Positions 1-5,782 are shown, counted from the first letter of the stretch. The stretch: 5,955 nucleotides of DNA from JAQIBY01 sp034721855 (GCA_034721855.1 JAYENB010000011.1:1-5955); one strand, 5' to 3'. The notes: a model not told the origin generated them from the letters alone. Numbers and translations: made by a program.

Positions 1-135
1 GATTGCACGAAAGCACGACAAAACGATGGTAAGAGGGTGTGCAGGAGTGACGGAGAGGTGGGGAGATGGAGATAGGGGGTAACAAAGAGAAGGAGTAGGA
101 AGTCCGAAGAAGACAATCGGAAGACGGAGTTATAA
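1..135. other. G/A-rich strand-asymmetric intergenic tract, no gene seen
   Basis: The plus strand is strongly purine-rich here, with G runs at 35-37, 44-45, 52-53, 57-58, 60-63, 68-69 and 75-79. The three forward frames hit stops early and show no recognisable protein. From about position 100 the text becomes reverse-complement GACTTC-like words (AAGTCCGAAG, ATCGGAAGAC). I infer decayed simple-repeat spacer; the window edge may cut off a longer element to the left. Nothing here supports a gene. Confidence 0.4.
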
Positions 136-190
136 AGCCCGCACATTTTTACATCAAATTTTTATAAAATTATATTCTAGTGATTAATCT

Positions 191-250
191 GGCAGCTGAC
201 CGAATTACTACTTCAGCCTCCGGACTCCCGACTTCGGTCTTTAGACTGCC
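191..250. repeat. GACTTC-like degenerate repeat with imperfect hairpin
   Basis: GGCAG (191-195) pairs with CTGCC (246-250), and GACCGAA (198-204) pairs with TTCGGTC (233-239), around a 28-base loop. The loop and right arm carry CTCCGGACTCCCGACTTCGG, a run of GACTTC-like words. The same words occur inverted at 100-129, so positions 100-242 form a rough inverted repeat around an AT-rich centre. I recall such words as common intergenic filler in Bacteroidota. A role as terminator of a gene left of the window is possible, but no U-tract supports it. Confidence 0.4.
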
Positions 251-357
251 ATCACCAACGGTTTTGAACACAAAAACAATGGCATGTTTCTATGAAAATA
301 AAGTATTTAATCAATAACACATTTGCACAGCTTATTTAATTCTGTTATTTTTAACTC

Positions 358-1281
358 ATGATCTTTAAACAGGACAAAAAGAAAATAAAAGATGTGGCAT
401 TGGTATTGTCCAGCGGTGGAGCCCGCGGCATTGCCCATATTGGTGTTATCAATGCGCTGGAAAAACACGGTTACAACATTACCTCCATTTCAGGTACCAG
501 CATGGGTGCACTCGTTGGTGGCATATACGCAGCCGGCAGACTAAAAACGCTGGAAGATTGGCTAAAAACCCTTACCAAGCTTGAAATGTTTAAACTTATG
601 GATTTTACCATCAGTGCCAGCGGATTGATGAAAGGCAAAAAACTCATCACCGAGCTGGAAGACATGATTCCGGACAGAGACATTGAAGAACTTGACATTC
701 CCTATTGTGCTGTGGCTACTGACATCATTAATGAAGAAGAAATAGTGTTTACAAAAGGCAAACTCTATGATGCCATCAGGGCTTCCATTTCCATACCAAC
801 CGTGCTCAAACCGCATATGCTGGACGGACGTCACCTGGTGGACGGCGGCGTTATGAATCCCATCCCTTCAAACAGGGTGAAACGGGAAAAAAATGATTTG
901 CTGGTGGTTTCCAATGTAAACAGCATGTTAGATGAGGGACCAGGCAAACCATCCACCCCGGAAAAGGCATCAACTCCTAAAATTTCGGTGCCGGAAGATG
1001 TCAACATGGCCAGAAAATCCATCATCAGCCTGCAGCAAAACATTAACAAAATCATGTCACCAACCAACAGTAACAAAACCGGCATTTTTAACCTTATGAA
1101 CCGGTCTATTGGGCTTATGCTGCGGATTATATCAGAAAACTCATTACGGGAATATCCCCCTGATATTTTGGTTGAAACCAACAGAAACAAATACGGCACG
1201 TTTGATTTTTACAAATCCGCTGAAATCATCCAATATGGCGAAGATGCTTGTGAGAAAGCCCTGAAACAAGCCGCAAAATAA
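358..1281 (+). CDS. Patatin-like phospholipase (RssA/YchK-type serine hydrolase)
   Basis: This 307-residue protein is a probable acyl hydrolase of phospholipids or other lipid esters, using the Ser-Asp dyad of patatins. All the family motifs are visible in order: the glycine-rich oxyanion loop SGGARGIAH at about 19-27, the nucleophile elbow G-T-S-M-G at 46-50 with Ser48, and the Asp motif D-G-G at 162-164 with Asp162. No signal peptide or membrane segment is seen, so it is likely cytosolic or peripheral to the membrane. The length fits stand-alone bacterial patatins; the C-terminal BamA-like barrel of some Bacteroidota patatins is absent. A Pro/Ser/Thr-rich stretch at about 190-215 looks like a flexible linker before a helical C-terminal part. 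The ATG at 358 is the first usable start; no clear Shine-Dalgarno precedes it. It stands alone on its strand and ends before the terminator at 1388-1425. The true substrate cannot be told from sequence. Confidence 0.93.
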   Translation: MIFKQDKKKIKDVALVLSSGGARGIAHIGVINALEKHGYNITSISGTSMGALVGGIYAAGRLKTLEDWLKTLTKLEMFKLMDFTISASGLMKGKKLITELEDMIPDRDIEELDIPYCAVATDIINEEEIVFTKGKLYDAIRASISIPTVLKPHMLDGRHLVDGGVMNPIPSNRVKREKNDLLVVSNVNSMLDEGPGKPSTPEKASTPKISVPEDVNMARKSIISLQQNINKIMSPTNSNKTGIFNLMNRSIGLMLRIISENSLREYPPDILVETNRNKYGTFDFYKSAEIIQYGEDACEKALKQAAK

Positions 1282-1320
1282 TTAACATGACACCTTTAAA
1301 TTTACAAAAAAATAAAAAAT

Positions 1321-1375
1321 GGGTGTCACTTAATTTTCCTGCTATATCAGGAAATCTGAATTTGCAGTGTAACCC
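1321..1375. other. Nested dyad symmetry downstream of the patatin gene
   Basis: An inner perfect hairpin pairs TTTCCTG (1335-1341) with CAGGAAA (1348-1354) around CTATAT. Outer arms CACT (1327-1330)/AGTG (1366-1369) and GGGT (1321-1324)/ACCC (1372-1375) can enclose it. It has no T-tract, so it is not a classic terminator. It could be a 3' stabilising structure of the patatin mRNA, or chance. Confidence 0.3.
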
Positions 1376-1387
1376 CATCAAACCAGA

Positions 1388-1425
1388 TAAAAAAGCCGCA
1401 CTCCTGATGGAAAGCGGCTTTTTTA
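1388..1425. terminator. Bidirectional intrinsic terminator between patatin gene and rplS
   Basis: A perfect 12-bp stem pairs 1388-1399 (T, six A, GCCGC) with 1414-1425 (GCGGC, six T, A), with a 14-base loop at 1400-1413. A GC core flanked by an A-tract on one side and a T-tract on the other gives a Rho-independent terminator on both strands. It lies 106 bases past the patatin stop and 18 bases past the rplS stop, so it suits both convergent genes and fits rplS especially well. Confidence 0.9.
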
Positions 1426-1443
1426 ATCGTATCTTAAGCAATG

Positions 1444-1791
1444 CTAGAATTTACGTTCTTTAATGCGGGATTTTTTACCGGTAAGCTTACGTAAGTAAAA
1501 AATACGTGAGCGCCTTACTTTCCCGTGTTTATTCACAGCAATACTGTCAATAAACGGAGAATACAAAGGAAATATACGTTCTACCCCATAACCACCTGAG
1601 GCTTTTCTTACGGTAAAAGTTTTATTCATGCCTTCACCCTTTTTTTGCAGCACAACACCACGAAACCCCTGAATACGTTCTTTGTTCCCTTCCTTGATTT
1701 TATAATTTACGGTTATTGTATCCCCTGCATTGAATTCAGGATAATCAACGTCCCGCTTATATTCTTTTTCAACAGCCTTTAAATAATCCAT
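1444..1791 (-). CDS. rplS: Large-subunit ribosomal protein L19 (bL19)
   Basis: This is the 50S protein bL19, which sits at the interface of the two ribosomal subunits. The 115-residue length is typical. Family landmarks are clear: F-x-A-G-D-T-I-x-V near residue 20, the central R-G-V-V segment, F-T-V-R-K, G-V-E-R-I-F-P, then V-x-K-x-G-K-V-R-R and the basic tail L-T-G-K-K-S-R-I-K-E. The start is chosen as the ATG at 1789-1791, because family members begin with M-[DE]-x-[LI]; a GTG immediately upstream (1792-1794) would add only one Met. An AGG-containing purine stretch abuts that GTG, too close for a normal Shine-Dalgarno. In many bacteria rplS follows rpsP, rimM and trmD; here it stands alone, with 700 bases of spacer upstream. 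It ends at a strong terminator. Confidence 0.97.
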   Translation of the reverse strand: MDYLKAVEKEYKRDVDYPEFNAGDTITVNYKIKEGNKERIQGFRGVVLQKKGEGMNKTFTVRKASGGYGVERIFPLYSPFIDSIAVNKHGKVRRSRIFYLRKLTGKKSRIKERKF

Positions 1792-1794
1792 CAC

Positions 1795-1930
1795 CTTTAA
1801 TTTTAAAAATGTTTGTTCAATTTTCGGACTGCAATATTACAAATAATTTTCCGAACGATATATGTTTTTAACAAAACTTTTTTCTTATTTTATTTTACTC
1901 ATACATAAGCCTGTATAATATTGTTTATCA
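1795..1930 (-). promoter_or_regulatory. AT-rich leader upstream of rplS
   Basis: This spacer is rich in A and T and must hold the rplS promoter if the gene is transcribed alone. On the minus strand there are several TTTG words (for example in GTTTTGTTAAA and TTATTTGTAA) of the kind used in Bacteroidota -33/-7 promoters (TTTG and TAnnTTTG). No pair with the usual spacing of about 19 bases is convincing. No L19-binding leader fold is recognised. Confidence 0.3.
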
Positions 1931-1991
1931 GGGCGCCACGGCTGCTGCCCACAGGCCTTCGCTGCCGTCGGTGTACGGCTATTAGTTACCT

Positions 1992-2074
1992 GCCGTCATA
2001 CCGGCTTTTCTAATGACAATGCAAAGAGCTCATAAAATCGCTTTTGCATTGTCAGAAAAGCACGGTATCACAGC
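1992..2074. repeat. Long imperfect inverted repeat (about 83 bases)
   Basis: The core pairs TGACAATGCAAA (2014-2025) with TTTGCATTGTCA (2043-2054). Beyond a three-base bulge (2011-2013), CTTTTC (2005-2010) pairs with GAAAAG (2055-2060). Further out, TACCG (1999-2003) pairs with CGGTA (2063-2067), with outer pairs extending to 1992/2074. A competing outer pairing is TACCGGC (1999-2005) with GCCGGTA (2073-2079). About 33 base pairs in total can form. The loop is AT-rich, and no U-tract follows, so it is not a simple terminator. It could be a palindromic dispersed repeat, a MITE-like remnant, or a structured RNA. Confidence 0.6.
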
Positions 2075-2132
2075 CGGTAAGCTAACCGCCTCCCACCTGG
2101 CGCAGGGGATATGAAGTGATTGTGCACGGTAG

Positions 2133-2152
2133 GAATGCGATTCATCGCATTC
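2133..2152. repeat. REP-like perfect short hairpin
   Basis: GAATGCGA (2133-2140) and TCGCATTC (2145-2152) are perfect inverted repeats around the four-base loop TTCA. Size and GC-core layout resemble bacterial REP palindromes, which RAYT transposases mobilise. No transposase gene lies in the window. REP membership is inferred from shape only. Confidence 0.5.
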
Positions 2153-2167
2153 AGGATCAGTGCAACA

Positions 2168-2188
2168 ACAAAAGCCGTCGCAGACAGC
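2168..2188. repeat. Stem-loop repeat unit, copy 1
   Basis: The unit ACAAAAGC-C-GTCGCAGACAGC differs from the copy at 2401-2422 by one substitution (C for T) and one missing A. Its stem GTC/GAC plus flanking GC pairs is spoiled by one C-A mismatch, so it looks like the degraded copy of the pair. Confidence 0.5.
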
Positions 2189-2290
2189 CCATCCATGCAA
2201 ATCTGTGCAAATGAGGGCAGAGCCAAGCTTGTTTGAGCTATGCCGAGTGCTCCGTATTGAGCGAAGTCGAAATGCAGCCAAAATTATGAA

Positions 2291-2365
2291 ATCTGTGGTA
2301 ACCCAATTCGTGTAAATTCGTGCAATCCGTATCACTCCATTCGTGCTAATCCGTGTTAATCCGTC
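2291..2365. repeat. Phased degenerate ATYYGTG repeats
   Basis: The word AT[CT][CT]GTG, with small variations, begins at 2291, 2306, 2316, 2325, 2339, 2349 and 2359; another lies at 2201. Spacings of 10, 9, 10 and 10 bases within the clusters put successive units on roughly the same face of the helix. The units are joined by short A/T-rich linkers. Similar words (AATCCGTGTTAATCCGTG) are, as I recall, scattered in Bacteroidota spacers. No function is known to me. Confidence 0.55.
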
Positions 2366-2400
2366 TGCACTCCGTTCCGCCGGACACGGTCTGTGGCAAA

Positions 2401-2423
2401 ACAAAAGCTGTCGCAAGACAGCT
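2401..2423. repeat. Stem-loop repeat unit, copy 2 (GCAA tetraloop)
   Basis: AGCTGTC (2406-2412) pairs perfectly with GACAGCT (2417-2423) around GCAA, a GNRA-class tetraloop if transcribed. The preceding ACAAA matches copy 1 at 2168-2188. The two copies bracket 2189-2400, including the phased ATYYGTG tract. Confidence 0.55.
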
Positions 2424-2473
2424 AATCTACGACCAAACAAAATGTAAAATCAAAATTAAATTAGCCAGTTCAA

Positions 2474-2493
2474 TTTTTTTTTTGTAAGTTGTG
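2474..2493 (+). promoter_or_regulatory. T10 tract and possible promoter region of the lytic transglycosylase gene
   Basis: Ten consecutive T (2474-2483) are followed by GTAAGTTGTG. TAAGTTGTG (2485-2493) loosely resembles the Bacteroidota -7 element TAnnTTTG, but no good TTTG lies about 19 bases upstream. The location 25-45 bases before the ATG at 2518 suits a promoter. The call rests on position and weak similarity. Confidence 0.25.
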
Positions 2494-2517
2494 CTCCCAA
2501 AACAAAAAGGAACTTAT

Positions 2518-3984
2518 ATGTATTCCATCAAGCCGAAATTCAGTATGCTTCTTTTTATGGGTATATTTATCAGCATTATACTCATGTTTTTCGCCTGTCA
2601 AAACAACGGCGATGATAAAAAGCAAAAGCAACGCAAAAAGCATGAAACCCCAATAAGCCGTAGCCTCGAAGAGATTAAAAAAGATGGTAAACTGGTGGCA
2701 CTTACCACATACAGTAACACCAGTTATTTCCTGTACCGCGGCCAGCCCATGGGGTTTGAATATGAGCTGTTAAACCGCTTTGCTGATCACCTGGATCTGG
2801 AGCTTGATATCCGGGTATCTAACAACATTGACAGCCTGTTGTTACAAATCCGCCACGGCGAAGCAGACATCCTGGCCCATGGTATGACTGTCACATCAGA
2901 CAGAAAAGAAAGAGTAAAATTCACAGATTACCTGTTTCTCACCCACCAAGTACTGGTACAGAAAAAGCCTGACAACTGGCGCAGCATGCACTGGAGTAAT
3001 ATTGAAAAATCCCTCATCCATGATGCCATTGAACTCATCGGGGATACCATTTCCATACGGAAAAACTCATCTTATTTTAAACGCATACAAAACTTATCGA
3101 AAGAAATCGGCGGTAAAATTCATATTGACACCCTGCCTGGAGAACTTTCCACTGATGAGATCATTCAAATGGTAGCCGAAGGAAAGATCAAATACACGGT
3201 TGCTGACAATAACATTGCCAGCATTATGGCATCCTATTATCCCATCCTGAATATTGAAGTGCCGGTAAGTTTTTCTCAGCGCATTAGCTGGGCAGTACCG
3301 CCCGGATCTGATGACCTGCTGGCTGAATGCAACCAATGGTTAGATGAAATGAAAGATGAAGTTGACTATTATGTGATTTACAATAAATATTTTAAAAACC
3401 GTCGCAGTTTCAAAGCACGCATTGAAAGTGAATTTTACAGCCTCAACAACAACAAGATCAGCAAATACGATGAGCTGATAAAATCACACGCCGGCACTGT
3501 TGGTTGGGACTGGCGCTTAATTGCCTCCCAGGTTTACCAGGAGTCACAATTTAACCCACAGGCAAGATCATGGGCAGGCGCACGTGGCCTTATGCAACTC
3601 ATGCCTGCCACAGCAAGGGAGCTGGGGGTTAGCAACAGCTACAACCCGGAACAAAACGTCCGCGGCGGCATAAAATATTTGAAACAATTGCATGGGCGTT
3701 TTGATAACATTGAAGACAGCGTTCAGCGTATTAAATTTACCATGGCCTCATACAATTGCGGTTACGGGCATGTTCTTGATGCACAAGCCCTGGCCAAAAC
3801 CATGAACCACACACCCACAAAATGGGATAACAACGTGGAAGAAATGATCCTTAAATTGTCAAATCCCGGCTATTACAATAAACCCATGATAAAATACGGA
3901 TACGTACGCGGCATGGAGCCATACCTCTATGTTAATCATATCTTTAGGCGCTACGAACATTACAAACAGTTTATTGAAGAATAA
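2518..3984 (+). CDS. mltF: MltF-type membrane-bound lytic murein transglycosylase (lipoprotein)
   Basis: This 488-residue protein probably cleaves the MurNAc-GlcNAc bond of peptidoglycan, leaving 1,6-anhydro-MurNAc ends. Domains in order: a signal sequence with hydrophobic core at about 8-25 ending in F-F-A-C (Cys27), suggesting a lipoprotein; an SBP_bac_3 solute-binding-like domain at about 50-290, with the A-D-I-L-A-H-G-M-T-V-T-S-D-R-K-E-R-V-x-F-T signature; and an SLT catalytic domain at about 322-455. In the SLT domain the catalytic Glu is E342 (Y-Q-E-S-Q-F), followed by G-L-M-Q-L-M-P-A-T-A at 357-366 and A-S-Y-N-C-G-Y-G-H-V-x-D-A at 410-422. This SBP-SLT order and length match MltF. The ATG at 2518 is preferred over an in-frame GTG at 2491, because AAGGA (2507-2511) lies six bases before it and the signal peptide then starts normally. 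It is alone on its strand and ends 13 bases from the opposing gene. Confidence 0.93.
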   Translation: MYSIKPKFSMLLFMGIFISIILMFFACQNNGDDKKQKQRKKHETPISRSLEEIKKDGKLVALTTYSNTSYFLYRGQPMGFEYELLNRFADHLDLELDIRVSNNIDSLLLQIRHGEADILAHGMTVTSDRKERVKFTDYLFLTHQVLVQKKPDNWRSMHWSNIEKSLIHDAIELIGDTISIRKNSSYFKRIQNLSKEIGGKIHIDTLPGELSTDEIIQMVAEGKIKYTVADNNIASIMASYYPILNIEVPVSFSQRISWAVPPGSDDLLAECNQWLDEMKDEVDYYVIYNKYFKNRRSFKARIESEFYSLNNNKISKYDELIKSHAGTVGWDWRLIASQVYQESQFNPQARSWAGARGLMQLMPATARELGVSNSYNPEQNVRGGIKYLKQLHGRFDNIEDSVQRIKFTMASYNCGYGHVLDAQALAKTMNHTPTKWDNNVEEMILKLSNPGYYNKPMIKYGYVRGMEPYLYVNHIFRRYEHYKQFIEE

Positions 3985-3997
3985 TTCTTTACCGGTT

Positions 3998-5695
3998 TTA
4001 ATCATCTTCCTCTTCAGGCATCAAAAACTGGTCACCAGTATCTTCGATAATACGGCGATACCATTCTTCGCCATATCCTGGTTGTTCCAGCTCAGGAGCT
4101 ACGTATTTGTAGTTTTCTTTTGGTGCTGCCTTCTTTTTAACATTTCCATCCATGTATTTGGTAAACAAATATTTAAACAACTCCTGCCACCTTTTCACTG
4201 TTGCATTGCCAGTATTGACAGAGTATTTTGTGGCTTTGGCAATGGCCATTTCGGGATTTTCTTTGTACAATTTTTTCATCTCATTTTCCATCTCTTTCAC
4301 TTCCCTAATGTATTTCTTTTCAAGCTCCAGTTGTACTTCACGGATTTCCGGCTGAATAACATTATAACGTGTATAAGCAAAATTGGATACCAGGTTGAAT
4401 ACCCAGAATGCAGCATCCCACTCAAATTCCATCATACTGCCATTGCCAACAGCATAAGCATCCGGTACTTGTGTGCTGCCGCAAATAATCGGTACATACA
4501 CGGTAGTGGCAGCATCATCCACAGAAAACCAGTTGATACCACCCACAGGATCCGGCATCCAGCTTTTGAGCTGAGCCACAAATGAAAAACCGGTTTGCTG
4601 AGTAGCAGTGGCCCGTTCGTTTACGTAAGTTTTTCCGTCAACTTCCCATGTAAGCGGACGCCAGCGATAAGGCTTATCGAAAGGCCCTGCACCAATATCA
4701 TCACGCATATCAAGCTCTGTGCCTTCAAGGTGATTCCGCATGTTATCCATCACCGTATGTACATCAATTTTTTCATCCGGTTTAATCCAGAGCGGTATCC
4801 GATTGGAAGCATAGCCGTGTTTTCCATGTTCAATGTTGCCTTTTGCATATTCCCAGTATTCATCCATGCCTGATGCTACATCATCAAAAAATGCCCACAC
4901 CCGGATTTCGCAAAAACGTGTACCGCCAAAATCAACAGGGGCATAAGTATCTGAAAAACTAAATTCTTCATCTTTGCCGTCAAAATATCCCTGTTCCCGT
5001 GCAAAACTTATGATATCCTTTGAATGAAAAGTGGTTTGTTCTTTATTGAACCAATTGTTTTCCTTCACTTTTGGAAATGTCGTAATCCTGGCCTGGTTGG
5101 CATGTGCACAAACATAACCATCCGGGACCATACGGGCTACCCATATAGCACCTGTGTTTCCGGGGCCTTTACCTATCATTTCCAGTATCCAGACTTCATT
5201 GGGATCGGCAATGGAAAACGATTCACCATGACTGCAAAACCCGTATTTATCCACAATGCCGGTCATAATTTTGATGGCTTCACGGGCAGTTTTGGCGCGT
5301 TGCAAGGTGATATACATTAAATTACCATAATCCATGCTAGCTATTGTATCTTGCAACTCGTGCCTTCCCCCGTAAGTGGTTTCTCCTATGGCCACCTGAT
5401 GCTCGTTGACATTGCCTATTACACTGTAAGTGTGTTCTGCCTGCGGAATTTCACACAGGTATTTACCTGTATCCCATTCATAGACTTTCATTATGCTGCC
5501 TTTGGGGTAATCTTTGGCAGGACGGAAATACAATTCTCCATACAACACATGGCTGTCTGCCGCATAGGTGATCATCGTAGAACCATCTTTTGAAGCGCCT
5601 TTGGTTACCAAAAAGTTGGTACAGGCCTCTGCCGGCATGCTTTCACTAAACAGGAATCCGGCGGTAAGCATCAAACTAAAAAACAATCTTTTCAT
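3998..5695 (-). CDS. C69-family dipeptidase, secreted Ntn-hydrolase
   Basis: This 565-residue protein belongs to the peptidase C69 (PepD-like) family, N-terminal-nucleophile hydrolases that cleave dipeptides. A signal peptide (M-K-R, hydrophobic core at about 4-16) ends in A-E-A directly before Cys25, in C-T-N-F-L-V-T-K-G-A-S-x-D-G-S-T. Cutting after Ala24 would expose Cys25 as the catalytic nucleophile. Further family segments include G-E-T-T-Y-G-G-R, the A-D-P-N-E-V-W-I-L-E-M-I-G-K block near 165-175, W-V-A-R-M-V-P-D-G-Y and A-N-Q-A-R-I. A charged, probably coiled-coil stretch lies at about 455-480, and the tail is acidic (E-E-E-D-D). The Asp-Ser-His after T-Y-A-A differs from the R-N-E-D of Firmicute enzymes as I remember them, suggesting a distinct subgroup. 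The likely site is periplasm or outside the cell. The ATG at 5693-5695 opens the signal peptide; only AT-rich sequence precedes it, without Shine-Dalgarno. Substrate specificity is unknown. Confidence 0.92.
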   Translation of the reverse strand: MKRLFFSLMLTAGFLFSESMPAEACTNFLVTKGASKDGSTMITYAADSHVLYGELYFRPAKDYPKGSIMKVYEWDTGKYLCEIPQAEHTYSVIGNVNEHQVAIGETTYGGRHELQDTIASMDYGNLMYITLQRAKTAREAIKIMTGIVDKYGFCSHGESFSIADPNEVWILEMIGKGPGNTGAIWVARMVPDGYVCAHANQARITTFPKVKENNWFNKEQTTFHSKDIISFAREQGYFDGKDEEFSFSDTYAPVDFGGTRFCEIRVWAFFDDVASGMDEYWEYAKGNIEHGKHGYASNRIPLWIKPDEKIDVHTVMDNMRNHLEGTELDMRDDIGAGPFDKPYRWRPLTWEVDGKTYVNERATATQQTGFSFVAQLKSWMPDPVGGINWFSVDDAATTVYVPIICGSTQVPDAYAVGNGSMMEFEWDAAFWVFNLVSNFAYTRYNVIQPEIREVQLELEKKYIREVKEMENEMKKLYKENPEMAIAKATKYSVNTGNATVKRWQELFKYLFTKYMDGNVKKKAAPKENYKYVAPELEQPGYGEEWYRRIIEDTGDQFLMPEEEDD

Positions 5696-5728
5696 AATTT
5701 TATTTTTTTATAATTTGTTGCAAAATAT

Positions 5729-5759
5729 AAAAAATATCCTTTCAGACATCATTAGCAAA
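5729..5759 (-). promoter_or_regulatory. Candidate Bacteroidota-type promoter of the C69 dipeptidase gene
   Basis: On the minus strand TTTG (complement of 5756-5759) is followed after exactly 19 bases by TATTTTTT (complement of 5729-5736). This fits TTTG-N19-TAnnTTTG except for the final base. A second -7-like word, TATATTTTGC, lies at 5720-5729. Transcription would begin close to 5715-5725, giving a leader of about 20-30 bases. The region is AT-rich, so chance matches are likely. Confidence 0.4.
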
Positions 5760-5782
5760 AATTAATCCGTGAATTATAATCA

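Larger units (their letters stand above)
1931..2430. other. GC-richer intergenic repeat mosaic without a credible gene
   Basis: About 500 bases between rplS and the lytic transglycosylase gene are visibly richer in G and C than the AT-rich stretches on either side. They are built from hairpins and short repeats, itemised separately: 8-base direct repeats CTGCCGTC (1962-1969, 1990-1997), a GCCGT/ACGGC stem (1964-1979), a long hairpin (1992-2074), a REP-like hairpin (2133-2152), a twice-repeated stem-loop unit, and phased ATYCGTG words. The segment TGAGCGAAGTCGAAATG (2258-2274) resembles a dispersed word I recall from other Bacteroidota spacers. An open frame on the minus strand over 2030-2440 translates to low-complexity repeats of these words and is not believed. 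I infer accumulated dispersed repeats or remnants of a non-autonomous element. Confidence 0.5.

Noticed and set aside
322..353. TTTG-N20-TATTTTTA promoter right before the patatin gene
   Set aside because: It would put the transcription start at or past the ATG, requiring a leaderless mRNA; the match is weak in AT-rich sequence.
831..1199. 122-codon minus-strand open frame
   Set aside because: It lies opposite the patatin gene, whose motifs are intact; the antisense protein has no recognisable feature.
2013..2114. 33-codon plus-strand frame starting ATGACAATG
   Set aside because: It sits on the long inverted repeat, so its first codons are set by the palindrome. There is no Shine-Dalgarno and no recognised homology. 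A small peptide cannot be excluded.
1992..2160. Integron attC site or CRISPR array
   Set aside because: The hairpin lacks attC core sites, and the repeats are too short and degenerate, with no regular spacers, for CRISPR.
2030..2440. 136-codon open frame on the minus strand
   Set aside because: It covers the hairpins and phased repeats, its protein is a patchwork of repeat-derived words rich in Arg, Cys and Ser, and it matches no family I know. Open frames across such repeats arise by chance.
2491..2517. GTG start giving a nine-residue longer lytic transglycosylase
   Set aside because: The ATG at 2518 has a well-placed AAGGA and a normal signal peptide; the extension would put extra residues before it.
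3985..3997. Terminator between the convergent right-hand genes
   Set aside because: Only 13 bases; the ACCGGT palindrome at 3991-3996 is too short to terminate transcription.
3929..4585. 218-codon plus-strand open frame
   Set aside because: It is antisense to the well-supported C69 dipeptidase gene, with Phe/Ile-rich composition typical of a shadow frame.
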